The notes under the pieces are model-generated. The model made no database searches. It was given only the letters and a program-made list of their open reading frames with translations, and had not been told where the DNA came from. Positions 45,641-53,634 of a stretch of DNA of 64,000 bases are shown one piece after another (the stretch's first letter is position 1; the number at the start of each line of letters is the position of its first letter). This DNA is from Streptomyces sp. Root431 (GTDB lineage: Bacteria > Actinomycetota > Actinomycetes > Streptomycetales > Streptomycetaceae). Made by a program: the position numbers and the translations under genes. The stretch spans positions 258,694-322,693 of the forward strand of contig NZ_LMEI01000009.1 of NCBI RefSeq assembly GCF_001426585.1. Reading direction: 5' to 3'.

Positions 45641-46084
45641 TTACTTCTCGACCTCGTCCGCCAGCTTGGCGAGCAGGGCGTCGTAGATCCGGGCGAGACC
45701 CTTGGGCGCGAAGGTGCGCTCGAAGAAGCCTCCGATGCCGCCGGCGCCGTTCCAGACGGAGGTGACGACGGCGCGCGACTTGCCCTCGCCCGCGGGGGTC
45801 ACGGTCCAGGTGGTGACCATGGACGAGTTGCGGTCCTTCTCGACGAGCTGACCGTCGGTGGGCTCGGTGACCTCCAGGAGGCAGTCGCGGACGCGCTTGC
45901 TGGTGGCCTGGAGCTTCCAGTGGACGAGGGTGCCCTCGCCGTCACCGCCCTCGCGCACCTCGTACTCGCTGAAGTGCTCGGGGAGCACCTTCGCGCGCGT
46001 GCCGCTGTAGTCCGCCAGCGCGTCGAACACCGTCTCCGCGTCCGCGGCGATGATCCGTTCCGTCGTGGCCTCGACCTGCGCCAT
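45641..46084 (-). CDS. SRPBCC-family (polyketide cyclase/dehydrase-like) protein
   Basis: The 147-residue soluble protein begins MAQVEATTERIIAADAETVF and continues FDALADYSGTRAKVLPEHFS, the characteristic start of START/SRPBCC small-ligand-binding folds. VVTSVWNGAGGIGGFFERTF and GLARIYDALLAKLAD form the C-terminal helix. It binds a hydrophobic ligand; which one is unknown. GGAGGAAG lies just upstream. It is divergent from the radical SAM gene. Confidence 0.85.
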   Translation of the reverse strand: MAQVEATTERIIAADAETVFDALADYSGTRAKVLPEHFSEYEVREGGDGEGTLVHWKLQATSKRVRDCLLEVTEPTDGQLVEKDRNSSMVTTWTVTPAGEGKSRAVVTSVWNGAGGIGGFFERTFAPKGLARIYDALLAKLADEVEK

Positions 46085-46176
46085 TGACTTCCTCCAGCTC
46101 GGTGGTTCCTCGGGGGTGTGGGCCAAGCGAACCACGCGGGCTCCGGGGCGCGAAATCCGGGTTGCGGTGATCAAGG

Positions 46177-46188
46177 GAACAGGTGTTC
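46177..46188. promoter_or_regulatory. SOS-type LexA box GAACAGGTGTTC
   Basis: GAAC-N4-GTTC is the actinobacterial LexA half-site pattern, here 56 bases upstream of the radical SAM gene and directly before TATTCT, which could be its -10 box. Rv2578c, the family's namesake, was reported in the M. tuberculosis LexA regulon (memory), which supports a functional site. Confidence 0.6.
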
Positions 46189-46243
46189 TATTCTGGGCGC
46201 AGGGTGGAGTCAGAGGCGAGGCAGAGCTACCGAGGAGGCGTCC

Positions 46244-47275
46244 GTGCGCTGGGACAATCTGGGCGACAGGCCGACCGCGCCCGCCGACATCGGCCTGTTC
46301 GGTACGGACGCGGTGACCACGCGGACGTTCGACACCCCGGAGTTCCGGGGCATCACCTTCCACGAGGTGCGGGCCCGCTCGGTCCTCAACCGGGTCCCCG
46401 GCGCCTCCCGGATGCCGTTCGAATGGACGGTCAATCCGTACCGGGGTTGCACACACGCGTGCGTCTACTGTTTCGCCCGCAAGACCCACAGCTATCTGGA
46501 CCTCGACACCGGGCTCGGCTTCGACTCCCAGATCGTCGTCAAGATCAACGCCCCGGAGGTGCTGGCCCGCCAGCTCGCCTCCGCCCGCTGGCAGGGCGCG
46601 CACGTCGCCATGGGCACCAACGTCGACTGCTACCAGCGGGCGGAGGGCCGCTACCGGCTGATGCCGGGCATCCTCACCGCCCTGCGCGACCGGGCCAACC
46701 CCTTCTCGATCCTCACCAAGGGGACCTTGATCCTGCGCGACCTGGAGCTCCTCACCCAGGCCGCCCGGGTCACCGAGGTCGGCATCTCCGTCTCCGTCGG
46801 CTTCACCGACGGGGAGCTGTGGCGGACGATCGAGCCGGGCACCCCGTCCCCGGAGCGCCGCCTCGACGTGGTCCGCACCCTCGGCGAGCACGGCATCGAC
46901 TGCGGGGTCCTGATGGCCCCCGTCGTGCCCTTCCTCGGCGATCGGCCCGAGCAGCTGCGCGCGACGGTCCGCGCGATCGCCGAGGCCGGGGCGAGTTCGG
47001 TCACCCCGCTCGTGCTGCACCTGCGGCCGGGCGCCCGCGAGTGGTTCATGCAGTGGCTGCGGCACCACCACCCGGGCCTGGTGCGGCGGTACGAGCAGAT
47101 GTACGCGGACGGGGCCTACGCGCCGACGTGGTACCAGCGCCGGATCACCCGTCAGGTCCACGAACTGGCCGCCGAGTTCGGTATCGGCCCCGCCCACCGC
47201 GGAGCGACGCGCCGGATACCCGTACCGGAGGAGCCCGCTCTCGCGGCCGCGCCCGAGCAGCTCACGCTCCTCTGA
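46244..47275 (+). CDS. Rv2578c-family radical SAM protein
   Basis: The 343-residue protein carries NPYRGCTHACVYCFARKTH, in which CTHACVYC is the CxxxCxxC iron-sulfur cluster motif of radical SAM enzymes. EWTVNPYRGC and GTNVDCYQRAEGRYRLMPG are typical of the spore-photoproduct-lyase-like Rv2578c branch. The reaction is unknown; a DNA-repair or nucleic-acid role is inferred from a LexA-type box upstream. GTG is preceded by AGGAGG at six bases, so I discard longer in-frame starts. Confidence 0.87.
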   Translation: MRWDNLGDRPTAPADIGLFGTDAVTTRTFDTPEFRGITFHEVRARSVLNRVPGASRMPFEWTVNPYRGCTHACVYCFARKTHSYLDLDTGLGFDSQIVVKINAPEVLARQLASARWQGAHVAMGTNVDCYQRAEGRYRLMPGILTALRDRANPFSILTKGTLILRDLELLTQAARVTEVGISVSVGFTDGELWRTIEPGTPSPERRLDVVRTLGEHGIDCGVLMAPVVPFLGDRPEQLRATVRAIAEAGASSVTPLVLHLRPGAREWFMQWLRHHHPGLVRRYEQMYADGAYAPTWYQRRITRQVHELAAEFGIGPAHRGATRRIPVPEEPALAAAPEQLTLL

Positions 47276-47378
47276 TCATCGGACCGGTTCACCTGACACG
47301 CCGTCGGATCCTCCTCTGTTCGGGTCAACTCTCGGCGAAACAGGTCCTTCCACGGTCCGTTCGGGGCACGGACGCCCT

Positions 47379-49046
47379 ATGACCCCACGCGCAGGAATGC
47401 TGATCGCCGCAGGAGCGCTGGTCGCCGGGACGGTCACCGTCCTGCCCGCCACGCCCGCAGGCGCCGACGAACCGGCCCCGCGGCCGTTCCCCCGGCTCGC
47501 CTGGACCGGATGCGCCACCCAGGCGTACCCGAAGCTCCAGTGCGCCACCCTGAAGGTGCCGCTCAACCACGACGACCCGGCCGGGCAGAGCATCACGCTC
47601 GCCCTCACCCGCGTCCCGCACACCGCCAAGACCTTCCAGGGGCCGCTCCTGGTGAACCCGGGCGGGCCCGGCGGCAGCGGGCGCACGATGGCCGGGTACG
47701 TGGCGGCCTCGCTGCCCCCGAAGGTGGCCGCCGAGTACGACGTGATCGGCTTCGACCCGCGCGGGGTCGGGCGCAGCGAACCCGCGCTCGACTGCCGGCC
47801 GGGCCACTTCGCGCCGGTGCGGCACGACTCGGTGCCGCGCGGCGCCGACGAAGAGAAGGCGGCGGTCGAGCGGGCCCAGGCCTTCGCCGAGGCCTGCGGC
47901 GAGAAGTACGCCGACGTCCTGCCGTACATCGACACGGTGAGCACCGCCCGGGACCTCGACGTGATCCGTGACGCGCTCGGCGCGCCGAAGCTGAACTACC
48001 TCGGCTACTCGTACGGCACCTACCTGGGCGCGGTCTACGGCCGGCTGTACCCGGACCGGGTGCGGCGCATGGCGCTCGACTCCGTCGTCAACCCGCACGG
48101 GGTCTGGTACGAGGACAACATCGCGCAGGACTACGCCTTCGACACCCGCCACAAGGACTTCATGGCCTGGGTGGCCCGGCAGAACGCGGTGTACAAGCTG
48201 GGCACCGACCCGGCGGCGGTCGAGGCCGCCTGGTACCGGATGCGCGACGCGCTGCGCGACGCGCCGGCCGGCGGGAAGGTCGGTCCGGGCGAGCTGGAGG
48301 ACACCTACCTGCCCGGCGGGTACTACAACGGCTACTGGCCCCGCCTCGCGAGCGCGTTCTCGTCCTACGTCAACGACGGCGACGCGGCGCCCCTGACCGA
48401 GGCGTACGAGAAGTACGGGGAGGCCGACGCCTCCGCCGACAACGGCTACTCGGTCTACACGAGCGTGCAGTGCCGGGACGCGGCCTGGCCCCGGGACTGG
48501 AACGTCTGGCGCAAGGACAGCTGGGACGTCCACGCCAAGGCGCCCTTCTCGACCTGGAACAACGCCTGGTACAACGCGCCCTGCGCCTTCTGGCCCGTCC
48601 CTGCCCTGACCCCGCCGGACGTCACCAACGACCAGCTGCCGCCGGTGCTCATCCTCCAGGCGACGGAGGACGCGGCGACCCCGTTCGAGGGCGGTGCGGC
48701 GCTGCACCGGCTGGTGCGCGGCTCCAGCCTCGTCGTCGAGGAGGGCGGCGGGAACCACGGGGTGACCCTCGGCGGCAACGACTGCCTGGACGACCACCTG
48801 GCCACCTACCTCGCCACCGGCAAGGTGCCGCGCGGCGAGGAGGGGGCCGAGGTCGACGCGGTCTGTGAGGCCCTCCCGGAGCCGGAGCCCGAGCCGATGG
48901 CCCCGGCGGGGAAGAAGAAGGCGGCGGAGAAGTCGAAGGAGAAGGGGTCCGGGACGGCGACCGACCCTTCGGTCGAGCGGGTCGGCCCCCTGCGGGCGGA
49001 GGCGACCGGCATCACCCTGCACGGGCTCCTCGGCCACGTCCGCTGA
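47379..49046 (+). CDS. secreted tripeptidyl aminopeptidase-like S33 hydrolase
   Basis: The 555-residue protein has a signal peptide (MLIAAGALVAGTVTVLPATP up to AGA), then LLVNPGGPGGSGRT as the oxyanion region, VIGFDPRGVGRSEP, NYLGYSYGTYLGAVYG (nucleophile Ser), ILQATEDAATPFEGG (Asp) and EGGGNHGVT (His). This is the Streptomyces Tap/SlpD/SlpE arrangement, which trims tripeptides from extracellular proteins. The C-terminus adds an unusual Glu/Pro then Lys-rich tail before a short hydrophobic end. No strong ribosome site precedes the ATG. Confidence 0.87.
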   Translation: MTPRAGMLIAAGALVAGTVTVLPATPAGADEPAPRPFPRLAWTGCATQAYPKLQCATLKVPLNHDDPAGQSITLALTRVPHTAKTFQGPLLVNPGGPGGSGRTMAGYVAASLPPKVAAEYDVIGFDPRGVGRSEPALDCRPGHFAPVRHDSVPRGADEEKAAVERAQAFAEACGEKYADVLPYIDTVSTARDLDVIRDALGAPKLNYLGYSYGTYLGAVYGRLYPDRVRRMALDSVVNPHGVWYEDNIAQDYAFDTRHKDFMAWVARQNAVYKLGTDPAAVEAAWYRMRDALRDAPAGGKVGPGELEDTYLPGGYYNGYWPRLASAFSSYVNDGDAAPLTEAYEKYGEADASADNGYSVYTSVQCRDAAWPRDWNVWRKDSWDVHAKAPFSTWNNAWYNAPCAFWPVPALTPPDVTNDQLPPVLILQATEDAATPFEGGAALHRLVRGSSLVVEEGGGNHGVTLGGNDCLDDHLATYLATGKVPRGEEGAEVDAVCEALPEPEPEPMAPAGKKKAAEKSKEKGSGTATDPSVERVGPLRAEATGITLHGLLGHVR

Positions 49047-49062
49047 CGACCGCACCGACCGG

Positions 49063-49102
49063 CTGACAGTGCCCGCGCCCCTTGGGGGGCGGGCACTGTC
49101 AG
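49063..49102 (+). terminator. 14-bp stem terminator after the tripeptidyl aminopeptidase gene
   Basis: CTGACAGTGCCCGC and GCGGGCACTGTCAG pair perfectly around 12 bases that can themselves fold. It begins 16 bases after the stop and ends 24 bases before the RidA-like gene. Confidence 0.85.
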
Positions 49103-49125
49103 TGGCGTGCGCGAGGATGTGGGAC

Positions 49126-49569
49126 ATGACGAGCCACCTGCATCACGTCCCCGCTCCCGACGGCCTCGCGCCCAGTCCCCAGTACAGCCATGTCGTCTGG
49201 GGGACGGGCCGGTTCGTCGCGATATCCGGGCAGTGCGCGCTGGATGCCTCCGGCGCGGTGGTCGGGGAGGGTGACGCGGTCGTCCAAGCCCACCAGGTCT
49301 TCGCCAATCTGGAGCGCTGCCTGGCCGCCGCCGGCGCGGGTTTCGGGGACGTCGTGAAGCTGACGTACTTCGTCACGGACGTCGCCCACCTCCCTGCGGT
49401 GCGGGACGCCCGGGACGCGTACTTCGCGGGGGCGCCGCTCCCGGCGAGCTCGGCGGTGCAGGTGTCGGCGCTGGTCCGGCCGGAACTCCTCGTGGAGATC
49501 GAGGCCTTCGCCCTCGTGCCCGAGCAGGAGACCGGCGACGCCGAGCCGGAGCTCCGGCTGGTGCGCTGA
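49126..49569 (+). CDS. RidA-family protein
   Basis: The 147-residue protein begins MTSHLHHVPAPDGLAPSPQY, and AISGQCALDASGAVVGEGD, VFANLERCLAAAGAGFGDVV and LTYFVTDVAHLPAVRD follow the Rid (YjgF) fold. The catalytic RidA Arg position falls near AVQVSALVRPELLVEIEA, as in active members. Family members hydrolyse enamine/imine intermediates from PLP enzymes. It starts right after a strong hairpin, so it needs its own promoter, possibly within that region. Confidence 0.87.
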   Translation: MTSHLHHVPAPDGLAPSPQYSHVVWGTGRFVAISGQCALDASGAVVGEGDAVVQAHQVFANLERCLAAAGAGFGDVVKLTYFVTDVAHLPAVRDARDAYFAGAPLPASSAVQVSALVRPELLVEIEAFALVPEQETGDAEPELRLVR

Positions 49570-49586
49570 CGCCCGCGCCCGACCCT

Positions 49587-50189
49587 TCAGCCCTGCGCTC
49601 GGAGTCGTGTCAGCGAGTCCTCGGCGGCGCGGCCGAGCCGGGGGTGCGGAAGCGCGGCCTCCAGGGCGGGGCGGGCCCGGGGGTCGCCGAGGGTGCCGAG
49701 GCCCTCGACGCAGGCGAGTCCCACCCGCCAGTGGGGGTCGTCCGCCGGAAGTCGCCGTCCGAGGACGGTGATCAGGGCCGGTACGGACTCGGGGGCGCGG
49801 AGTTCGGCGAGCAGCCGGACCGGCAGGAGGGCGTAGGCGACCCGGAGTTCGTTGGTGGCGAGGGCGGCGGCCGCGCGGGCGGTCCGGGGGTCGCCGAGCC
49901 GGACCAGGGCGTGGGCGGCGGTGACGCAGCGTTCGGGGTCGCGGTGGTTGAGGAGGAGGACGAGCGCCTCGAAGGAGCGAGGGTCGCCCGCGAGTCCGAG
50001 CTTGAAGGCGGCGATCTCACGGGCCCAGAGCGGCTGCCCGGGTGCGGTGAGGACCCGGTGGAGTTCCTCCGGATCTTCGGTTCCGGCGAGTTCTCCGAAT
50101 GCCTCCGGGACTTCTCCGGCGTCATTCTCGATCTCGTCCCGCAATCGATCGATCATCGAGCAGAATTCCGGATCCTCGGCGCTTTCCAT
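49587..50189 (-). CDS. HEAT-repeat protein
   Basis: The 200-residue soluble protein has repeating helical pairs: AREIAAFKLGLAGDPRSFEA, CVTAAHALVRLGDPRTARAA, VGLACVEGLGTLGDPRARPA. The LGDPR turns mark HEAT or PBS-lyase-like repeats, usually protein-protein scaffolds. I chose MESAEDPEF; a GTG 30 bases upstream in frame is also possible. It converges on the RidA-like gene with 17 bases between the stops. Confidence 0.8.
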   Translation of the reverse strand: MESAEDPEFCSMIDRLRDEIENDAGEVPEAFGELAGTEDPEELHRVLTAPGQPLWAREIAAFKLGLAGDPRSFEALVLLLNHRDPERCVTAAHALVRLGDPRTARAAAALATNELRVAYALLPVRLLAELRAPESVPALITVLGRRLPADDPHWRVGLACVEGLGTLGDPRARPALEAALPHPRLGRAAEDSLTRLRAQG

Positions 50190-50497
50190 GAATCCGAGCC
50201 TATCCGCGATCCAGATCACACTTTCTCAACTTGCCGGGACTGGCGCGCTCGTTACCGGCCGGTTAGTCTCAGGTGAGCGGGTCACCCCCCGCGCTCCTCA
50301 CGACAACCTGGTGACGCAGTCGTCGTGAGCGTTTCGTCGGTTCGGCAGTTTCGATGTGACTCCGGGACAGAGTCCATCGCCCCTTTCTTCAGGGCATCGC
50401 CCTTCCTTTCAGGGCTTCGCCCTCGTTCTTTCCCGCGCCCTTCCCTCTCGCGCGCGAACTGCCCTCAGTCGTCACTCTTCCTCCCTGGAGTCCCCTG
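50190..50497. promoter_or_regulatory. 308-bp divergent leader region of hbd
   Basis: CTCACGAC and GTCGTGAG arms (50297-50304, 50322-50329) form a dyad. At 50377-50436 three 20-base TCGCCC-starting units repeat, creating two mini-hairpins, AGGGC-ATC-GCCCT (50391-50403) and AGGGC-TTC-GCCCT (50411-50423), in a pyrimidine-rich leader. No gene is supported. The hbd ribosome site CTGGAG lies next to the ATG. Confidence 0.55.
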
Positions 50498-52279
50498 ATG
50501 GACACCCCTCTCTCCACCATCGCCGTCGTCGGTCTCGGCACCATGGGCACCGGCATCGCCGACGTCCTCGCCCGGGCCGGCCGCGAGGTCATCGGCATCG
50601 ACATCGACGACACCGCCGCCGCCCGGGCCGTCGCCGCCCTGGAGGCCTCCACCGCCCGTGCGGTGGCCCGCGAGCGGATCACCGAGGAGGAGCGGCAGGA
50701 CGTCCTGGCCCGCTTCCGTACCTTCTCCGACCTCCAGGCGGCCGCCGAGGCCGACCTCGTGATCGAGGTCGTGCCCGAGTCGTACGAGGCGAAGCAGGAG
50801 GTCTTCCGGGCGCTCGACGGGATCGTCCGGGCCGACGCGATCCTGGCGACCGGCACGAACGCGCTCTCCGTCACCCGGCTCGCCGCCGACTCGGCCCACC
50901 CCGAGCGCGTGCTCGGCCTGCACTTCTTCGCCCCCGTGCAGGCGATGAAGCTGGTCGAGATCGTCTCGTCGGTGCTCACCGACCCGCGGGCCGTCGACGC
51001 CGTGACGCAGCTCGCGCAGGACCTCGGCAAGGAGCCCGTGGCGGTCGGCGACCGGGCCGGCTTCATCGCGGACGGACTGCTCTTCGGCTACCTGAACCAG
51101 GCCGCCGCCATGTACGAGGCCAAGTACGCCTCCCGCGAGGACATCGACGCGGCGATGAAGCTGGGCTGCGGCCTGCCGATGGGCCCGCTGGCGCTGCTCG
51201 ACCTGATCGGCGTCGACACGGCCCGTACGGTCCTGGAGGCGATGTACGCCTCCTCGCACGACCGGCTGCACGCCCCCGCCCCGATCCTCAAGCAGCTCAG
51301 CGAGGCCGGTCTGACCGGCCGCAAGTCGGGCCGTGGCTTCTACACGTACGAGGCGCCGGGCTCCGCCGAGGTCGTGCGGGACGCGCTCACCCCGCTGACC
51401 TCCGCCGACGCCGGCGCCGGCCGTGAGGTCCGCTCGGTCGGCGTCGCCGGCTCGGGCACCATGGCCTCCGGCATCGCCGAGGTCTTCGCCAAGGCCGGGT
51501 ACTCGGTCGTCCTCGCCGCCCGTTCCCAGGAGAAGGCGGACACGGCCAAGGCCCGGATCGCCAAGTCCCTGGCCCGCTCCGTCGACAAGGGCCGGATGAC
51601 GGGCGAGGCGCGCGACACGACGCTGGCCCTGATCACCGCGGCGGGCACGCTGGACGCCTTCGCCGAGGTCGACCTTGCCGTCGAGGCGGTCGCCGAGGAC
51701 CTGGAGATCAAGCAGGAGCTGTTCGCGCGGCTCGACAAGATCTGCAAGCCGGGCGCGGTGCTCGCCACCACGACCTCCTCGCTGCCGGTCGTGGCCTGTG
51801 CCCGCGCCACCTCGCGCCCGCAGGACGTCATCGGGATGCACTTCTTCAACCCGGCGCCGGCGATGAAGCTGGTCGAGATCGTCCGTACGGTCCTGACGGC
51901 CGACGACGTCCACGCCACCGTCCGCGAGGTCACGGCGAAGATCCGCAAGCACCCGGTGGACTGCGGCGACCGCGCGGGCTTCATCGTGAACGCGCTGCTC
52001 TTCCCGTACCTGAACAACGCGATCAAGATGGTCCAGGAGCACTACGCGACCCTCGACGACATCGACGCCGCGATGAAGCTGGGCGGCGGCTACCCGATGG
52101 GCCCGTTCGAGCTGCTCGACGTGGTCGGTCTGGACGTCTCGCTCGCGATCGAGCAGGTGCTGCACCGCGAGTTCCGCGACCCGGGCCTCGCCCCGGCCCC
52201 GCTCCTGGAGCACCTGGTGGCGGCCGGCTGCCTCGGCCGCAAGACGGGACGCGGCTTCCGCGAATATGCCCGCCGCTGA
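50498..52279 (+). CDS. fused double 3-hydroxyacyl-CoA dehydrogenase of the ethylmalonyl-CoA pathway
   Basis: The 593-residue protein contains two complete HBD units, at about 1-285 and 305-593, each with a Rossmann start (VVGLGTMGTGIADVLARAG; VAGSGTMASGIAEVFAKAG). In pathway context it would reduce acetoacetyl-CoA to 3-hydroxybutyryl-CoA. The second copy keeps TTTSSL, HFFNP and AGFIVNALL (catalytic Ser, His-Asn loop and Asn). The first has GTNALS, HFFAP and AGFIADGLL, so it lacks the Ser and Asn and is probably inactive. Normal HBDs are about 285 residues and unfused. The gene is followed by a hairpin and a TetR gene. Confidence 0.88.
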   Translation: MDTPLSTIAVVGLGTMGTGIADVLARAGREVIGIDIDDTAAARAVAALEASTARAVARERITEEERQDVLARFRTFSDLQAAAEADLVIEVVPESYEAKQEVFRALDGIVRADAILATGTNALSVTRLAADSAHPERVLGLHFFAPVQAMKLVEIVSSVLTDPRAVDAVTQLAQDLGKEPVAVGDRAGFIADGLLFGYLNQAAAMYEAKYASREDIDAAMKLGCGLPMGPLALLDLIGVDTARTVLEAMYASSHDRLHAPAPILKQLSEAGLTGRKSGRGFYTYEAPGSAEVVRDALTPLTSADAGAGREVRSVGVAGSGTMASGIAEVFAKAGYSVVLAARSQEKADTAKARIAKSLARSVDKGRMTGEARDTTLALITAAGTLDAFAEVDLAVEAVAEDLEIKQELFARLDKICKPGAVLATTTSSLPVVACARATSRPQDVIGMHFFNPAPAMKLVEIVRTVLTADDVHATVREVTAKIRKHPVDCGDRAGFIVNALLFPYLNNAIKMVQEHYATLDDIDAAMKLGGGYPMGPFELLDVVGLDVSLAIEQVLHREFRDPGLAPAPLLEHLVAAGCLGRKTGRGFREYARR

Positions 52280-52314
52280 GCCGCCCACCGCGGGCTGGGG
52301 CGGCCTGCTGAGCT

Positions 52315-52340
52315 CCCCGGGCACCTCCGGTGCCCCGGGG
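52315..52340. promoter_or_regulatory. hairpin with GGCACC-TCC-GGTGCC core between hbd and tetR
   Basis: CCCCGGGCACC and GGTGCCCCGGGG nearly match across TCC. It may terminate hbd, and its GGCAC/GTGCC core resembles the dyad at 53365-53377 before ccr, so it is also a candidate operator for the TetR protein. Confidence 0.45.
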
Positions 52341-52394
52341 GGCTCCCCGCCCCCACCTGGGCACACTCCCACTCCGATGCAGTACGTTCGGACC

Positions 52395-53213
52395 ATGCCC
52401 AAGGCCGCGAAGACACCCCGTGCCACGTCCACGTCCGACGCTCCCGAGAGCGCGGCGGGCACCCGTGCCGCCGCCCAGCGCCTCAAGATGCGCCGGGAGC
52501 TGGCGACGGCGGCGATGGAGCTCTTCGCCACCAAGGGGTACGAGGCGACGACCGTGGACGAGATCGCGGCCACGGCCGGGGTCGCCCGGCGGACCTTCTT
52601 CCGCCACTTCCGCTCCAAGGAAGAGGCGATCTTCCCGGACCACGACGACACGCTGGTGCGGGCGGAGGCGGTGCTGAACGCCGCTCCGCCGCACGAGCAC
52701 CCGCTCGACACGGTGTGCCGGGGCATCAAGGAAGTCATGAAGATGTACGCGGGCTCCCCCGCGGTCTCCGTGGAGCGCTACCGGCTGACCCGTGAGGTGC
52801 CGACGCTGCGGGAGCGCGAGATCGCCTCGGTGGCCCGCTACGAGCGGCTGTTCACCCGCTATCTCCTCGGGCACTTCGACGAGCGCGACCACCACGACGG
52901 CAACGACGACCCGCTGCTCGCGGAGGTGGCCGCCTCCGCGGTCGTCACCGCGCACAACCACGTCCTGCGCCGCTGGCTGCGGGCGGGCGGCCAGGGCGAC
53001 GTGGAGGCCCAGCTCGACCACGCCTTCGCGATCGTCCGGGACACCTTCGGCAGCGGCATAGGCGCGGGCCGTCCGGCCCAGTCCCCGCAGGCCGAGCAGG
53101 CGCCCGCCGTCCGGGCCTCCACCACCGGCGACGTGGTGGTCGCGGTGGCCCGTACGGACGCCCCTCTCGACGAGGTCATGCGCACCATCCAGCAGGCACT
53201 CAAGAACCCCTGA
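52395..53213 (+). CDS. TetR-family regulator of the ethylmalonyl-CoA cluster
   Basis: The 272-residue regulator has a TetR_N domain: MRRELATAAMELFATKGYEA then TTVDEIAATAGVARRTFFRHF, with SKEEAIFPDHDD starting the ligand-binding part. A basic Ala/Ser/Thr leader of 40 residues precedes the HTH and an Ala/Pro tail follows. Position between hbd and ccr suggests control of this pathway, perhaps sensing a CoA ester. I chose the ATG at MPKAAKTP; another lies 18 bases upstream, and neither has a clear ribosome site. Confidence 0.85.
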   Translation: MPKAAKTPRATSTSDAPESAAGTRAAAQRLKMRRELATAAMELFATKGYEATTVDEIAATAGVARRTFFRHFRSKEEAIFPDHDDTLVRAEAVLNAAPPHEHPLDTVCRGIKEVMKMYAGSPAVSVERYRLTREVPTLREREIASVARYERLFTRYLLGHFDERDHHDGNDDPLLAEVAASAVVTAHNHVLRRWLRAGGQGDVEAQLDHAFAIVRDTFGSGIGAGRPAQSPQAEQAPAVRASTTGDVVVAVARTDAPLDEVMRTIQQALKNP

Positions 53214-53244
53214 GGCGCCCTTGAGGACCCCTCAAGACCCCTCC

Positions 53245-53287
53245 ACGACGATGGCCGCCCCCGGTTTCCGGGGGCGGCCATCGTCGT
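53245..53287. terminator. 20-bp perfect stem terminator after tetR
   Basis: The arms at 53245-53264 and 53268-53287 are perfectly complementary over 20 bases around TTT; the stem begins ACGACGATGG. It starts 31 bases after the tetR stop and should uncouple ccr from tetR. Confidence 0.9.
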
Positions 53288-53634
53288 ATCGTCCCAGTTC
53301 AGAGCGGATTTCGATCGATCATCGCTCATCCGTGACGGGCAGATTGCATCTGAGTGAAATTGTTGGCACGCAGTGCCTTGTGCGGTGGCACGGCGTGTCA
53401 TACGTTGATGTTGTCCGGGCGGCCGGCGAGCAGAGAACACCTCGTTCGCCGGCTGTCCCCACAAGCCGACGGCTCGTGCGCCCGGACGCCTGCGTCACAG
53501 GCACCCTCGCGCCACCAGCGCCGCGCCACCGCACCACCCGAGCCGAACCGACGGCACACCTCCACAGCAGCAGCACTTCCCGCCGTAACCCCCAGGCGTC
53601 CCTCCCTCAGGACGCTCACCGCCGGAGGCAACCC
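53288..53634 (+). promoter_or_regulatory. ccr leader region with GGCAC-GCA-GTGCC dyad
   Basis: This 347-base stretch is AT-richer at 53290-53410. GGCAC-GCA-GTGCC at 53365-53377 and GGCAC again at 53387 (in GTGCC-N9-GGCAC) could be a TetR operator next to the promoter. The 3' part is Ser/Arg/Thr-rich if translated but shows no credible gene. GGAGG precedes the ccr GTG by seven bases. Confidence 0.5.

Noticed and set aside
53396-53634. A leader peptide or N-terminal extension of ccr
   Set aside because: The in-frame extension is Ser/Arg/Thr/Pro low complexity. Ccr homologues begin at VKEILAAIQ, and the GTG there has GGAGG at seven bases.
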